Shown in pieces: positions 8,619 to 17,579 of a stretch of DNA of 64,000 bases (its first letter is position 1; each line of letters starts with the position of its first letter). Source of the stretch: Mycolicibacterium iranicum (lineage in GTDB: Bacteria; Actinomycetota; Actinomycetes; Mycobacteriales; Mycobacteriaceae); NCBI RefSeq assembly GCF_002101705.1, contig NZ_LQPC01000032.1, positions 1 through 64,000 of the forward strand, given 5' to 3'. Made by a program: the position numbers and the translations under genes. Under the pieces are notes generated by a model. The model was not told the origin of the DNA. It saw only the letters and a program-made list of their open reading frames with translations, and did not search any database.

Positions 8619-9661
8619 GACTGCTCCTCGAAATCGATGTCGGGATCGGCGGAGACGAAATACGCCTCGATGTCCTCGGTGGTCACTTCACCGAGCGACC
8701 CCGGTTTCCATTGGGGATTCTTGTCCTTGTCGATGAGCAACGCTCGGATGCCCTCGACGAGATCATGCGTACGTAGCGACGCGCAGGATGTCCGAAACTC
8801 CTGGCGCAGCACGTCTTCCAAAGTGGCGAGCTTGGCCGCCCGCCGAACCGCTTCCAGTGCCACCGACGCGGCGACGGGGGAGCGCGACGCGATCAGCTCC
8901 GCCGCCTTGCCCGCACCCTCGCCGCCGTGCTCACGCAGGGCGGCGACGATGTCGGCGACGGTTTCGGCGGCGTAGCAGTGGTCGATCCAGTCCCGTTGCG
9001 CCATCAGTTCACTCGGGGGCGGGTCCTGCACGTGCTTTTCAAGGGCGGCGTCGATGCCCTCGGTGTCGATCGTCTCGATGAACGCGTCGAGGTCGTCGTG
9101 CGGGACGAAGTGGTCGGCGAAGCCCATCGCGATGGCGTCCGCACCGGAGAACGGAGCTCCGGTCAGGGCCGCATGGATACCGAGCAATCCCGGGGTCCTG
9201 GCCAGGAGGAACGTGCCGCCGACGTCGGGGACGAAGCCGATTCCGACCTCGGGCATCGCCATTTTGGTGGTCTCGGTGACGACGCGGACGCTGCCGTGGG
9301 CGCTGATGCCGACACCGCCGCCCATCGTGATGCCGTTCATGACCGCGACGTAGGGCTTCGGGTAGCGGCCGATGTAGGCGTTGAGGAGGTATTCGTCGTG
9401 CCAGAACCGGCGAGTTTCGGCACCGCCCTTTTTCGCGTCGTGGTAGATCGCGACCACGTCGCCGCCCGCGCACAGCCCCCGGTCGCCCGCGCCGGTCACC
9501 AGGACGGTCTCGACCGAGTCGTCGTGTTCCCAGGACATCAAGGCCTTGGAGATCTCGCCGACCATGTGATGGGTGAGGGAGTTGATCGCCTTTGGCCTGT
9601 TGAGGGTGAGGCGGCCGATCCCATTGCCGACTGTTACTAGGACATCCTCGTTTTCGTCCAC
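8615..9661 (-). CDS. echA9: Enoyl-CoA hydratase/isomerase family, 3-hydroxyisobutyryl-CoA hydrolase-like (EchA9)
   Basis: A 348-residue crotonase-superfamily protein, longer than classical hydratases because of the C-terminal extension typical of 3-hydroxyisobutyryl-CoA hydrolases (NPQWKPGSLGEVTTEDIEAYF). The core contains GDRGLCAGGDVVAIY and NGITMGGGVGISAHG, then PEVGIGFVPDVGG, the HIBCH-type active-site strand. The likely reaction is hydrolysis of 3-hydroxyisobutyryl-CoA in valine degradation; hydratase activity cannot be excluded. GTG 9661 is chosen because TAGATT lies 7 nt upstream and the protein then begins like EchA9. A TTG at 9670 with GGGAGA upstream is the alternative. Confidence 0.9.
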   Translation of the reverse strand: MDENEDVLVTVGNGIGRLTLNRPKAINSLTHHMVGEISKALMSWEHDDSVETVLVTGAGDRGLCAGGDVVAIYHDAKKGGAETRRFWHDEYLLNAYIGRYPKPYVAVMNGITMGGGVGISAHGSVRVVTETTKMAMPEVGIGFVPDVGGTFLLARTPGLLGIHAALTGAPFSGADAIAMGFADHFVPHDDLDAFIETIDTEGIDAALEKHVQDPPPSELMAQRDWIDHCYAAETVADIVAALREHGGEGAGKAAELIASRSPVAASVALEAVRRAAKLATLEDVLRQEFRTSCASLRTHDLVEGIRALLIDKDKNPQWKPGSLGEVTTEDIEAYFVSADPDIDFEEQS

Positions 9662-9668
9662 GGAATGC

Positions 9669-9674
9669 AATCTA
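9669..9674 (-). promoter_or_regulatory. -10 element for leaderless echA9-echA8
   Basis: TAGATT on the minus strand, 7 nt before GTG 9661. This spacing fits a leaderless transcript, though a GGGAGA further upstream keeps the TTG start at 9670 possible. Confidence 0.4.
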
Positions 9675-9827
9675 GATCGTCTCCCGGGCCGGGGCCTGCC
9701 CGGGTAAGGTTTCCTGTGAAGCGCCTGGGAAGATCGCAGTGGGATCTCACTGGGAACTGTCCAGGAACCTCGAACGTTGACGGTGCAACACCACCCGCTC
9801 GAGAAACATCAAAGGAAGGAACCGACG

Positions 9828-10670
9828 GTGCGCGAAAGCAGCAACCCGGTATTCCGCTCACTGCCGAAAGAGCAGCAGGGCGGCTATGCGCAATTCGGTA
9901 CCGGAGCCGCTGGCTACGGTGCCCAAGCGGTACATGCGGACCCGTACGTCGCGCAGCAGTACCCGGATCAGCAGCAGGCGGGTGTATCGCGCCCGCTGAC
10001 CATCGACGACGTCGTCACCCGTACCGGCATCACGCTGGCTGTGGTGACCGCGGTCGCGGCGGTCTCGTACTTCATGGTCGACGCCAACCAGGGCCTGCTT
10101 TTCCCGCTCTTCCTGATCGGCAGCCTCGGCGGCCTCGGCGTCCTGCTTCTCGCGATGTTCGGTCGCAAGCAGGACAACCCGGCGATCGTGATGACCTACG
10201 CGGCGTTCGAGGGCCTGTTCCTCGGCTCGGCCTCGTACCTGTTCGCGAACCTGGTCTCCACCGGCGGACCCGCGATGATCTTCCAGGCGGTGGTCGGCAC
10301 CCTCGGCGTGTTCTTCGGAATGCTCGTCGTGTACCGCACCGGCGCAATCCGCGTGACGCCCAAGCTGACCCGCATGATCGTCGCCGGCATGTTCGGCGTG
10401 CTGGCGCTGGCGCTGGTGAACATTCTGTTCGCCGTCTTCACCGGTAACGCCCCGCTGACCAACGGTGGTCCGCTCGCCATCGGGTTCTCGCTACTCTGCA
10501 TCGCGCTGGCTGCTTTCAGCTTCCTGATCGACTTCGACGCCGCTGATCAGATGATCCGCGCCGGAGCGCCCGAGAAGGCGGCCTGGGGTATCGCGCTCGG
10601 CCTGACCGTCACCCTGGTCTGGCTGTACCTCGAGATCCTGCGTCTGCTGAGCTACTTCAACAACGACTAG
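9828..10670 (+). CDS. Bax inhibitor-1/YccA family membrane protein (Rv1072-like)
   Basis: A 280-residue protein from GTG 9828, preceded by AAAGGAAGGA. A hydrophilic, Gly/Gln/Tyr-rich N-terminus of about 65 residues precedes seven hydrophobic segments, ending in LVWLYLEILRLLSYFNND. The late acidic motif LIDFDAADQMI followed by the aromatic helix is characteristic of the BI-1/YccA (TMBIM) family. Some bacterial members are pH-sensitive calcium channels; others bind FtsH. The physiological role in mycobacteria is not established. It is followed by a convincing intrinsic terminator. Confidence 0.9.
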   Translation: MRESSNPVFRSLPKEQQGGYAQFGTGAAGYGAQAVHADPYVAQQYPDQQQAGVSRPLTIDDVVTRTGITLAVVTAVAAVSYFMVDANQGLLFPLFLIGSLGGLGVLLLAMFGRKQDNPAIVMTYAAFEGLFLGSASYLFANLVSTGGPAMIFQAVVGTLGVFFGMLVVYRTGAIRVTPKLTRMIVAGMFGVLALALVNILFAVFTGNAPLTNGGPLAIGFSLLCIALAAFSFLIDFDAADQMIRAGAPEKAAWGIALGLTVTLVWLYLEILRLLSYFNND

Positions 10671-10687
10671 CAGTATCGCCAGAGAAA

Positions 10688-10717
10688 GGGCGTCCACGCG
10701 AAGTGGGCGCCCTTTTT
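10688..10717 (+). terminator. Intrinsic terminator after the YccA-family gene
   Basis: Stem GGGCGTCCAC (10688-10697), loop GCGAA, stem GTGGGCGCCC (10703-10712) with one G-T pair, then TTTTT. Classical intrinsic terminators are uncommon in mycobacteria, so this one is notable. Confidence 0.85.
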
Positions 10718-10817
10718 CGCGCGCTCGCTCGGTGGGCCCGCGACGCGAGAGTGCGCTCAGCGCTTGCATTTTCGCGAATTCGCGATCTGAACGCCCTCTC
10801 GGTGCGCCGGCGCGCCG

Positions 10818-12017
10818 TCAGGGGACCCGCGGCGTGACCCGCCCGGCCGCCTCGACGGCGTTGGCCCGCGCGGTGTCCACATCGTCGGCGTAGGCGAGCG
10901 CCACCCCCATGCGTCGCTTGACGAAGCTCTCCGGCTTGCCGAACAACCGAATGTCGGTGCGCGGCACCTGCAATGCCGCGTCGACCCCGTCGAACACCAC
11001 GCCCTCGGCGTCGACGCCTCCATAGATGACGGCGCTGGCGCCGGGTGACTTCAGCGTGGTGTCGACGGGCAGACCGAGGATGGCCCGCGCGTGCAGCTCG
11101 AACTCGTTCTGCCACTGCGTCACCATCGTGACCATGCCGGTGTCGTGCGGGCGCGGGCTGACTTCGCTGAACCAGACGTCGTCACCCTTGACGAACAGCT
11201 CCACGCCGAAGATGCCCTGGCCGCCGAGATCCGCAGTCACCGCAGCTGCGATCTGGCGCGCGCGCTCAAGCGCGGTGGCCGACATCGGATGCGGCTGCCA
11301 GCTCTCGACGTAGTCGCCGCTGACCTGGCGGTGCCCGATGGGCTCGCAGAACTGCGTCTCGACCTCGCCGGTGGCACCCCGGGCCCGCACGGTCAGCAGA
11401 GTGATCTCGTAGTCGAAATCCACGAATCCCTCGACGATGATGCGCGTGTTGCTCACCCGGCTGCCAGACATCGCGTACTCCCAGGCCGCCACGACGGCGT
11501 CGGGCCCGTCGATCTTCGACTGGCCCTTCCCCGAGCTGCTCATCACCGGCTTCACCACGCACGGGTAGCCGATGTCGCCGACGGCGGCCTGCAACTCCTC
11601 CAACGAGTCGCAGAACCGGTACGGGCTGGTCTGCAGGCCAAGGGTTTCGGCGGCCAGTCGACGGATCCCTTCGCGATCCATCGTCAACCGGGCCGCCCGG
11701 GCAGTCGGAATGACCCGAACAACGCCTTCAGCTTCGAGGGCCTCGAGCGCCGGTGTGGCGATGGCCTCGATCTCGGGCACCACCAGATCCGGGCGCTCCG
11801 CCTCGATCAGTGCCCTCAGCGCGTCGGGGTCCGACATCGTGATCGTGCGCGCGTGATGGGCGATCTGCTGCCCCGGCGCGTTCTCGTAGCGGTCGACGGC
11901 GATGGTCTCCACACCGAGGCGCTGCAGCGCGATCAACACTTCGCGGCCCAGCTCGCCGGAGCCGAGCAGCATGACTTTGGTGGCGCGCGGTGACAGTGGC
12001 GTTCCGATGGTCGTCAT
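10818..12017 (-). CDS. purT: Formate-dependent phosphoribosylglycinamide formyltransferase PurT
   Basis: A 399-residue ATP-grasp enzyme. It begins with the pre-ATP-grasp Rossmann segment KVMLLGSGELGREVLIALQRLG and continues with SSGKGQSKI (ATP-grasp lid) and FGVELFVKGDDVWFSEVSPRPHDTG, the PurT signature. It makes formyl-GAR from GAR, formate and ATP in purine synthesis. In M. tuberculosis purT lies elsewhere (Rv0389, from memory), so its position between the Rv1072- and Rv1074c-like genes is specific to this lineage. It stands alone on the minus strand, 19 bp after fadA3. Confidence 0.95.
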   Translation of the reverse strand: MTTIGTPLSPRATKVMLLGSGELGREVLIALQRLGVETIAVDRYENAPGQQIAHHARTITMSDPDALRALIEAERPDLVVPEIEAIATPALEALEAEGVVRVIPTARAARLTMDREGIRRLAAETLGLQTSPYRFCDSLEELQAAVGDIGYPCVVKPVMSSSGKGQSKIDGPDAVVAAWEYAMSGSRVSNTRIIVEGFVDFDYEITLLTVRARGATGEVETQFCEPIGHRQVSGDYVESWQPHPMSATALERARQIAAAVTADLGGQGIFGVELFVKGDDVWFSEVSPRPHDTGMVTMVTQWQNEFELHARAILGLPVDTTLKSPGASAVIYGGVDAEGVVFDGVDAALQVPRTDIRLFGKPESFVKRRMGVALAYADDVDTARANAVEAAGRVTPRVP

Positions 12018-12035
12018 CGGAACGGGAGTCTAGAG

Positions 12036-13253
12036 CTAGCTCAGTCGCTCCACGACCATTGCCATGCCCTGCCCGCCGCCGACACACATCGACTCGATGC
12101 CGAACGTCTTGTCGTGGGTCGCAAGGTTGTTCAGCAGCGTGGCGGTGATGCGGGCGCCGGTCATGCCGAACGGGTGGCCCAGCGCGATAGCGCCGCCGGA
12201 CACGTTGAGCTTGTCCTCGTCCATACCGAGCTCACGCGCCGAGCCGAGCACCTGGACGGCGAAGGCCTCGTTGATCTCGTAGAGGTCGATGTCGCCGATC
12301 GACATCTTCGCGTTGGCGAGCGCCTTCTTGACGGCTTCGATCGGGCCCAAACCCATGATCTCCGGCGACAATCCCGACACACCCGTGGAGACGATGCGCG
12401 CCAGCGGCGTAAGGCCCAGCTCCTTGGCCTTGGTGTCGCTCATGATCACTACCGCGGCTGCACCGTCGTTCAGCGGGCACGCGTTGCCGGCGGTGATCGT
12501 CCCGTTGGGCCGGAAGACGGGCTTGAGCTGGCTGATCTTCTCGTAGGTGGTGCCGGCGCGAGGGCCGTCATCGGTGGTGACGACGGTGCCGTCGGGCAGC
12601 GTCACCGGCGAGATTTCGCGCTCGAAGAAGCCGCTCTTGATGGCCTCCTCGGCGCGGTTCTGCGACCGCACGCCCCAGTGGTCCTGGTCTTCGCGGCTGA
12701 TGCCGGTGAAGGTGGCGACGTTTTCCGCGGTCTGGCCCATCGCGATGTAGACGTCCGGGATGAGGCCGTCCTCGCGCGGGTCGTGCCACTTGATGTCGCC
12801 CTCGGCCTGGGCGACGGTGCGGGCCTGTGCCTCGTCGAAGATCGCGTTCTTCGAGTTGGGGGCGCCGTCTGCGGCGCCGACACCGAACCGGGAGACGGTT
12901 TCGACGCCGGCGGAGATGAACGCCGAGCCCTCGCCGGCCTTGATCGCGTGAAACGCCATCCGCGTGGTCTGCAGCGACGACGAGCAGTACCGGTTGACCG
13001 TGGTGCCGGGTAGGAAGTCGTAGCCGAGCTCGACGGCGACCGCACGCGCGATGTTGTAGCCGGCCTCACCGGCAGGCTGCGCGCACCCCATCATCAGATC
13101 GTCGATGTCGCGGGGATCCAGCGACGGCACCTTGTCCAGCGCGGCCCGCACCATCTGGGCGGCCAGGTCGTCGGGGCGCATGGAGACCAGCGAGCCCTTG
13201 GCGGCCCGGCCGATGGGGGAGCGTGCGGTGGCGACGATGACGGCTTCAGGCAT
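12036..13253 (-). CDS. fadA3: Acetyl-CoA acetyltransferase FadA3 (thiolase)
   Basis: A 405-residue thiolase, equal in length to Rv1074c FadA3. The nucleophilic Cys90 lies in NRYCSSSLQT. The C-terminal catalytic motifs are intact: NEAFAVQ, GHPFGMTGAR (His) and CVGGGQGM (second Cys). It performs thiolytic cleavage of 3-ketoacyl-CoA, or the reverse condensation. The ATG follows GAGGAG. A KstR-type operator 29 bp upstream points to a role in sterol or fatty-acid degradation. Confidence 0.95.
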   Translation of the reverse strand: MPEAVIVATARSPIGRAAKGSLVSMRPDDLAAQMVRAALDKVPSLDPRDIDDLMMGCAQPAGEAGYNIARAVAVELGYDFLPGTTVNRYCSSSLQTTRMAFHAIKAGEGSAFISAGVETVSRFGVGAADGAPNSKNAIFDEAQARTVAQAEGDIKWHDPREDGLIPDVYIAMGQTAENVATFTGISREDQDHWGVRSQNRAEEAIKSGFFEREISPVTLPDGTVVTTDDGPRAGTTYEKISQLKPVFRPNGTITAGNACPLNDGAAAVVIMSDTKAKELGLTPLARIVSTGVSGLSPEIMGLGPIEAVKKALANAKMSIGDIDLYEINEAFAVQVLGSARELGMDEDKLNVSGGAIALGHPFGMTGARITATLLNNLATHDKTFGIESMCVGGGQGMAMVVERLS

Positions 13254-13282
13254 GGCAAGGGCTCCTCGCGGTTCGAGAGATG

Positions 13283-13296
13283 TAGAACGTGTTTTA
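13283..13296. promoter_or_regulatory. KstR-type operator, site 2
   Basis: TAGAACGTGTTTTA matches TNNAACNNGTTNNA at all fixed positions. It sits between fadA3 (start 13253) and the stop of the GDSL hydrolase gene (13302) and would control fadA3. The left 9 bp are identical to site 1. Confidence 0.7.
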
Positions 13297-13301
13297 CGAA
13301 A

Positions 13302-14333
13302 CTAGCTCGCGGCTACGACGATGGGCGCGGGCACCCCGGTCGAGCGGCGCCACAGCCGGCTCAGTCCGCTCACACGCGACAGCAGCGACGTGCCCTCACC
13401 GGTGCGCGACTCCAGCGCCTCCTCCGGCGGTTCACCGGTGATGAACTCGCCCAGCTCGTCGCAGAGGGCGGGCAGCAGCTGCTTGGCCGCGAGTTCGTAG
13501 CCCGCGGCGGAGGGATGGAACATGTCGGGGGAGAACAGCAGTTCCGGAGTCTTGTAGAAGTGCGGTGACAGCAGGTCGGAGAAGGGGACCGGGACGCCGC
13601 CCGCGGCACGCACCGACGCGGCCTGGGCCCGGGCGAGCCGTAGCCCCTGGCTGCGTGCCACCCAGCGCAGGGGCTGCGGGATCGCCTTGATGACGCCGAA
13701 ATCGGGGCAGGTTCCGACGACCACGACGGCTCCGGCCGCTCGCAGCCGCAGTACCGCCCGCCCCACACGTCGTGCCGACGGGCCGGTGCCGTTGGGGCGG
13801 GTGATGTCGTTGGCACCGATCATGATCACCGCCGCGTCCGGTGGTGGACCGGCGACGAACATCGCGTCGATCTGCCCCGCGAGACCTTTGGACGTAGCGC
13901 CGACAATGGCCTTGGTGCTCAACCGGATCCGCTTGCCCGACTCCTCGGCAAGGCCTCTGGCGAGCAGCGCACCGGGCACCTCGTCGGCGTCGGTGCACCC
14001 GTATCCGGTAGCCGTGGAGTCGCCGAAGATCATCAGGTGAAGGTCGAACGGGACGCCGCGATGCCAGCGCTCGGGTGGTCCGCCGCCCGGGGTGTAGACA
14101 CCGTCGGCGCGGGGCGGGGCGTCCCAGGACTTCGGGATGATCCGTCGAGCCTGATCGGCCTGAACGGTCAGCAGGTTCCTTGCGCCGACGTAGGCCGTAC
14201 CGGTGGAGGCCAGCGTGGCCGCGGCCGCCAGCGCGACAGTCGACTTTCGCGGTGCGCTGAGGCGCACGCGGGAGGTGCCCACGACCGCAAGTTTAGAGGG
14301 GATTTCGATCGTTGCGCGGGTCGTGGTGGGCAC
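13302..14333 (-). CDS. Exported SGNH/GDSL hydrolase (Rv1075c-like)
   Basis: A 343-residue protein in the longest reading, starting with GTG 14333. A hydrophobic N-terminal segment (STVALAAAATLASTGTAYVGA) looks like a signal anchor. The SGNH blocks follow in order: block I FGDSTATG with the serine, block III GANDI, and block V DMFHPSAAGYE with Asp and His. It is probably an esterase or lipase acting outside the membrane. The start is uncertain; a downstream GTG at VGTSRVRL would also keep the signal. The stop is 6 bp from the KstR-type site of fadA3. Confidence 0.88.
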   Translation of the reverse strand: MPTTTRATIEIPSKLAVVGTSRVRLSAPRKSTVALAAAATLASTGTAYVGARNLLTVQADQARRIIPKSWDAPPRADGVYTPGGGPPERWHRGVPFDLHLMIFGDSTATGYGCTDADEVPGALLARGLAEESGKRIRLSTKAIVGATSKGLAGQIDAMFVAGPPPDAAVIMIGANDITRPNGTGPSARRVGRAVLRLRAAGAVVVVGTCPDFGVIKAIPQPLRWVARSQGLRLARAQAASVRAAGGVPVPFSDLLSPHFYKTPELLFSPDMFHPSAAGYELAAKQLLPALCDELGEFITGEPPEEALESRTGEGTSLLSRVSGLSRLWRRSTGVPAPIVVAAS

Positions 14334-14375
14334 AACCGGTCACAGTGCGGTATCAACTCCGGTACCAAAAGTGTT

Positions 14376-14397
14376 TAACCAATTGTGATAATGGTTA
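14376..14397. promoter_or_regulatory. Inverted repeat in the lipU / GDSL hydrolase divergent promoter
   Basis: TAACCA (14376-14381) and TGGTTA (14392-14397) flank an AT-rich 10-bp spacer within the 143-bp gap between divergent genes. It could be a regulator site. The local drop in G+C marks the promoter, but no regulator can be named. Confidence 0.35.
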
Positions 14398-14476
14398 CTA
14401 GTGCCAGGCTAAGTTACGAGGTTGTCTGACTAACTCGGCTTATCCCGGCTCTACATCGGCGTAGGAAGTGGTGGCG

Positions 14477-15547
14477 ATGACGGCACCCAGCAAGGTTCCA
14501 GCGACTCCCCATGCTGCTATCACTGCAGCTCGCGGGCGTAAATCGCGGAAGTTCCCGGTCTCTGACGGCGCACCGGTAGAGGTCATCGAAGACGGGCCGA
14601 GCGTTGCGGGCCGCCTGATGGGCTTGGCCGCGATGGCGACGATCAAGCCGTTCCTGAGCGTTGGTAGCTACGCGCCCAAGCTCCCGTGGCCGTGGGGATT
14701 GGTGGACTTCGCCGCCCGCGTCCTGAAGCCCGCGCCGGGAACCGTGCGCGCCACCATCGCGCTGCCCCACTGCACGGCCCAACTCGTCAGGGCCGCCGGC
14801 GTGCTGCCCGCCGACGGCAAGCGCACCGTCATCCTCTACCTGCACGGTGGGGCATTTCTGACGTGCGGTGTGAACACCCACGGTCGCCTCGTGACGGCGC
14901 TGTCCAAGTGCGCCGACGCGCCCGCGCTCGTCGTCAACTACCGCATGATCCCGAAGCACTCGGTCGGCACTGCGCTCGACGACTGCTACGACGCCTACAA
15001 GTGGTTGCGAGAGACCGGATATGAGCCCGACCAGATCGTCCTCGCCGGCGACTCGGCGGGCGGCTACCTCGCGCTGGCTCTCGCCGAAAGGCTCCAGGCC
15101 GGCGGCATCAACGGGTTCGTCGGAGAGACGCCCGCGGCCATCGTCACCATGTCCCCGCTCTTCGAGATCGACAACGAGGCTCGGGCCGACCATCCGAACA
15201 TCCGCACCGATGCGATGTTCCCGCCCAAGGCATTCCACGCCCTCGTCGAGCTGATCGAAGACGCCGCGTCCCGCCGCATCGTCGACGGCGCCCCCGAGGA
15301 GGTGTACGAGCCGCTCGACCACATCGAACCCGGTCTGCCGCGAACGCTGATCCATGTGTCCGGATCAGAGGTTCTGCTCAGCGATGCGCGCAAGGCTGCG
15401 CGCCTGCTCGCCGCGGCTGGTGTCCCTGTCGAAGTTCGCATCTGGCCTGGTCAGATGCATGTTTTCCAGCTTGGGGCACCTGCGGTCGCCGAAGCCAGCC
15501 GGTCGATCAAGCAGATCGGCGAGTACATCCGAGAGGCCACCTGGTAG
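14477..15547 (+). CDS. lipU: Alpha/beta hydrolase, hormone-sensitive-lipase family (LipU)
   Basis: A 356-residue esterase/lipase. It shows the HSL-family HGG oxyanion motif (YLHGGAFLTCG), the nucleophile motif GDSAGGY, and the C-terminal His in PGQMHVFQLG. The start ATG 14477 follows AGGAAG at 9 nt spacing; GTG codons 2-3 triplets earlier are less likely. No signal peptide is seen. It is expected to hydrolyse short- to medium-chain acyl esters. The position matches Rv1076 LipU, whose reported length is shorter, so the N-terminal 50 or so residues here are extra or annotated differently. Confidence 0.9.
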   Translation: MTAPSKVPATPHAAITAARGRKSRKFPVSDGAPVEVIEDGPSVAGRLMGLAAMATIKPFLSVGSYAPKLPWPWGLVDFAARVLKPAPGTVRATIALPHCTAQLVRAAGVLPADGKRTVILYLHGGAFLTCGVNTHGRLVTALSKCADAPALVVNYRMIPKHSVGTALDDCYDAYKWLRETGYEPDQIVLAGDSAGGYLALALAERLQAGGINGFVGETPAAIVTMSPLFEIDNEARADHPNIRTDAMFPPKAFHALVELIEDAASRRIVDGAPEEVYEPLDHIEPGLPRTLIHVSGSEVLLSDARKAARLLAAAGVPVEVRIWPGQMHVFQLGAPAVAEASRSIKQIGEYIREATW

Positions 15548-15601
15548 CACGCGGCCGGAGGCCGCCTGGTTACTCCGTGCCGGGCCTGAGACCATGGAGA
15601 C

Positions 15602-16996
15602 ATGCGGATCGCCCGGCACATCAGTGAGCTCATCGGCAATACCCCTTTGGTGCAGTTGAACTCAGTTGTTCCACCGGGTGCGGGCACTGTGGCTGCCAAG
15701 ATCGAGTACCTCAACCCGGGCGGCAGCTCCAAGGACCGCATCGCAGTCAAGATGATCGACGCCGCCGAGGCGAGCGGCGAGCTCAAACCTGGCGGAACCA
15801 TCGTCGAACCCACGTCCGGCAACACCGGCGTCGGTCTGGCGCTCGTCGCTCAGCAGCGCGGCTACAAGTGCATCTTCGTGTGCCCCGACAAGGTCAGCGA
15901 AGACAAGCAGAACGTGCTGCGGGCCTACGGTGCCGAGGTCGTTGTGTGCCCGACGGCGGTGGCACCCGACGATCCGGCCAGCTACTACAGCGTCTCGAAC
16001 CGACTCGTCGAGGAGATCGACGGCGCCTGGAAACCCGACCAGTACTCCAACCCGATGGGCCCGGAGAGCCACTACGAGACGACCGGCCCCGAGATCTGGG
16101 CCGACACCGACGGCAAGATCACCCATTTCGTCACTGGCGTCGGCACGGGCGGCACGATCACCGGCACCGGCCGATACCTCAAGGAGGTATCCGGCGGCCG
16201 GGTGAAAATCGTCGGCGTCGACCCCGAAGGCTCGGTGTACTCGGGCGGCACCGGCCGTCCCTATCTCGTGGAGGGCGTCGGCGAGGACTTCTGGCCGTCG
16301 GCCTACGACCCGTCCGTACCGGACGAGATCATCGCGGTCTCCGACGCCGACTCTTTCGAGATGACTCGACGGCTGGCACGCGAAGAAGCCCTGCTGGTGG
16401 GCGGCTCCTGTGGGATGGCCGCCGTCGGCGCGATCAAGGTCGCCGAACGGGAAGGGCCCGACGCTCTCGTCGTCGTGCTGCTGCCCGACGGCGGACGCGG
16501 TTATCTCTCAAAGATTTTCAACGACGGATGGATGTCGTCCTACGGATTCCTGCGCACCAGGCTCGATGGCTCGGTCGAGGAATCAACGGTCGGTGACGTG
16601 TTGCGCGGCAAGTCTGGTGCGCTGCCGGACCTGGTCCACACGCATCCGTCGGAGACCGTGCGCGACGCCATCGGAATCCTGCGCGAGTACGGCGTCTCCC
16701 AGATGCCCGTGGTCGGCGCCGAACCGCCGGTGATGGCCGGTGAGGTGGCCGGCAGTGTCTCCGAGCGCGAGCTCGTCTCGGCGGTATTCGAGGGACGCGC
16801 CAAGCTCGCCGACGCGGTATCCCAGCACATGAGCCCGCCGTTGCCGCTGATCGGTGCGGGCGAACTGGTCAGCGCCGCGGCCAAAACGCTGCGGGAGTGC
16901 GACGCGGTCATGGTCGTCGAGGAGGGCAAGCCGGCCGGCGTCCTGACCCGCCACGACCTCCTCGGTTACCTGTCGGACGGCACGCCACGTCGCTGA
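15602..16996 (+). CDS. cbs: Cystathionine beta-synthase
   Basis: A 464-residue PLP enzyme, the same length as M. tuberculosis Cbs. The cofactor lysine is Lys44 in GGSSKDR, the phosphate-binding loop is GTGGTITGTGRY, and PTSGNTGVGL contacts substrate. A C-terminal pair of CBS domains (about 335-460) ends in KPAGVLTRHDLLGYL. It condenses homocysteine and serine to cystathionine (reverse transsulfuration). The CBS pair may sense S-adenosylmethionine or adenylates. metB lies 3.3 kb downstream. Confidence 0.97.
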   Translation: MRIARHISELIGNTPLVQLNSVVPPGAGTVAAKIEYLNPGGSSKDRIAVKMIDAAEASGELKPGGTIVEPTSGNTGVGLALVAQQRGYKCIFVCPDKVSEDKQNVLRAYGAEVVVCPTAVAPDDPASYYSVSNRLVEEIDGAWKPDQYSNPMGPESHYETTGPEIWADTDGKITHFVTGVGTGGTITGTGRYLKEVSGGRVKIVGVDPEGSVYSGGTGRPYLVEGVGEDFWPSAYDPSVPDEIIAVSDADSFEMTRRLAREEALLVGGSCGMAAVGAIKVAEREGPDALVVVLLPDGGRGYLSKIFNDGWMSSYGFLRTRLDGSVEESTVGDVLRGKSGALPDLVHTHPSETVRDAIGILREYGVSQMPVVGAEPPVMAGEVAGSVSERELVSAVFEGRAKLADAVSQHMSPPLPLIGAGELVSAAAKTLRECDAVMVVEEGKPAGVLTRHDLLGYLSDGTPRR

Positions 16997-17136
16997 CGCC
17001 CCGGGATGCACATCTGGCAAACATTGGCCTGGCGCGGAGTCTCGGGGTGTCGACCGGGCGGAAAGCGCTGTAGGAATGCTGGTCTCGGGTAGTGTAAGCA
17101 CGCTTGTTCCCAGCTCTGCGCGACCGGAGGAGCGTG

Positions 17137-17554
17137 ATGACAGACCAACCGCCAGGTGCTGGGCAACCTCTTTCGTATCAGCAGACACCCACCCTCGGGT
17201 ATCGGCCGTCCGACACCCACGCTGGGCGATGTCTGCATCACCGGCCGCCGGGGCGCAACCCCTCTCGGCTGATTAATGCTGTTGATCTGCGTTGCGCTGT
17301 CGATTACCTTCCACACCTGGAACCACGGCTATCGCGGCAACACCGCATCCAGCATCGGCAAGTCGGTCATGAAGTTTCACGTTGTGAGCGAGAAGACTTG
17401 GAAATCAATCGGTTTCGGGCTTTCGCTCGTCCGCCGGCTGGTCCACTCCGTAGACGCGGCGATCAGCGGCGTCGGGTACTTGTTCCCGCTGTGGGGCACC
17501 AAGCGTCAGACCATCGCAGACAAGACAATGGGGACGGTCTGCGTACCGCTTTGA
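17137..17554 (+). pseudogene. Decayed RDD-family gene (pra remnant)
   Basis: An intact start (GGAGGAGCGTG then ATG 17137) opens a frame encoding MTDQPPGAGQPLSYQQTPTL, the usual proline-rich head of the family, but this frame does not reach the membrane domain. The RDD C-terminal half resumes in another frame from about 17276: NHGYRG..SSIGKSVMKFHVVSE...FPLWGTKRQTIADKTMGTVCV, ending at TGA 17554. It closely resembles the end of M. tuberculosis Pra (Rv1078). The first transmembrane helices are missing and the frames disagree, so a deletion with frameshift is the simplest reading. Expression of the 92-residue tail on its own cannot be ruled out. Confidence 0.7.
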
Positions 17555-17579
17555 CCACGATTGAGATCAGGAGATATCG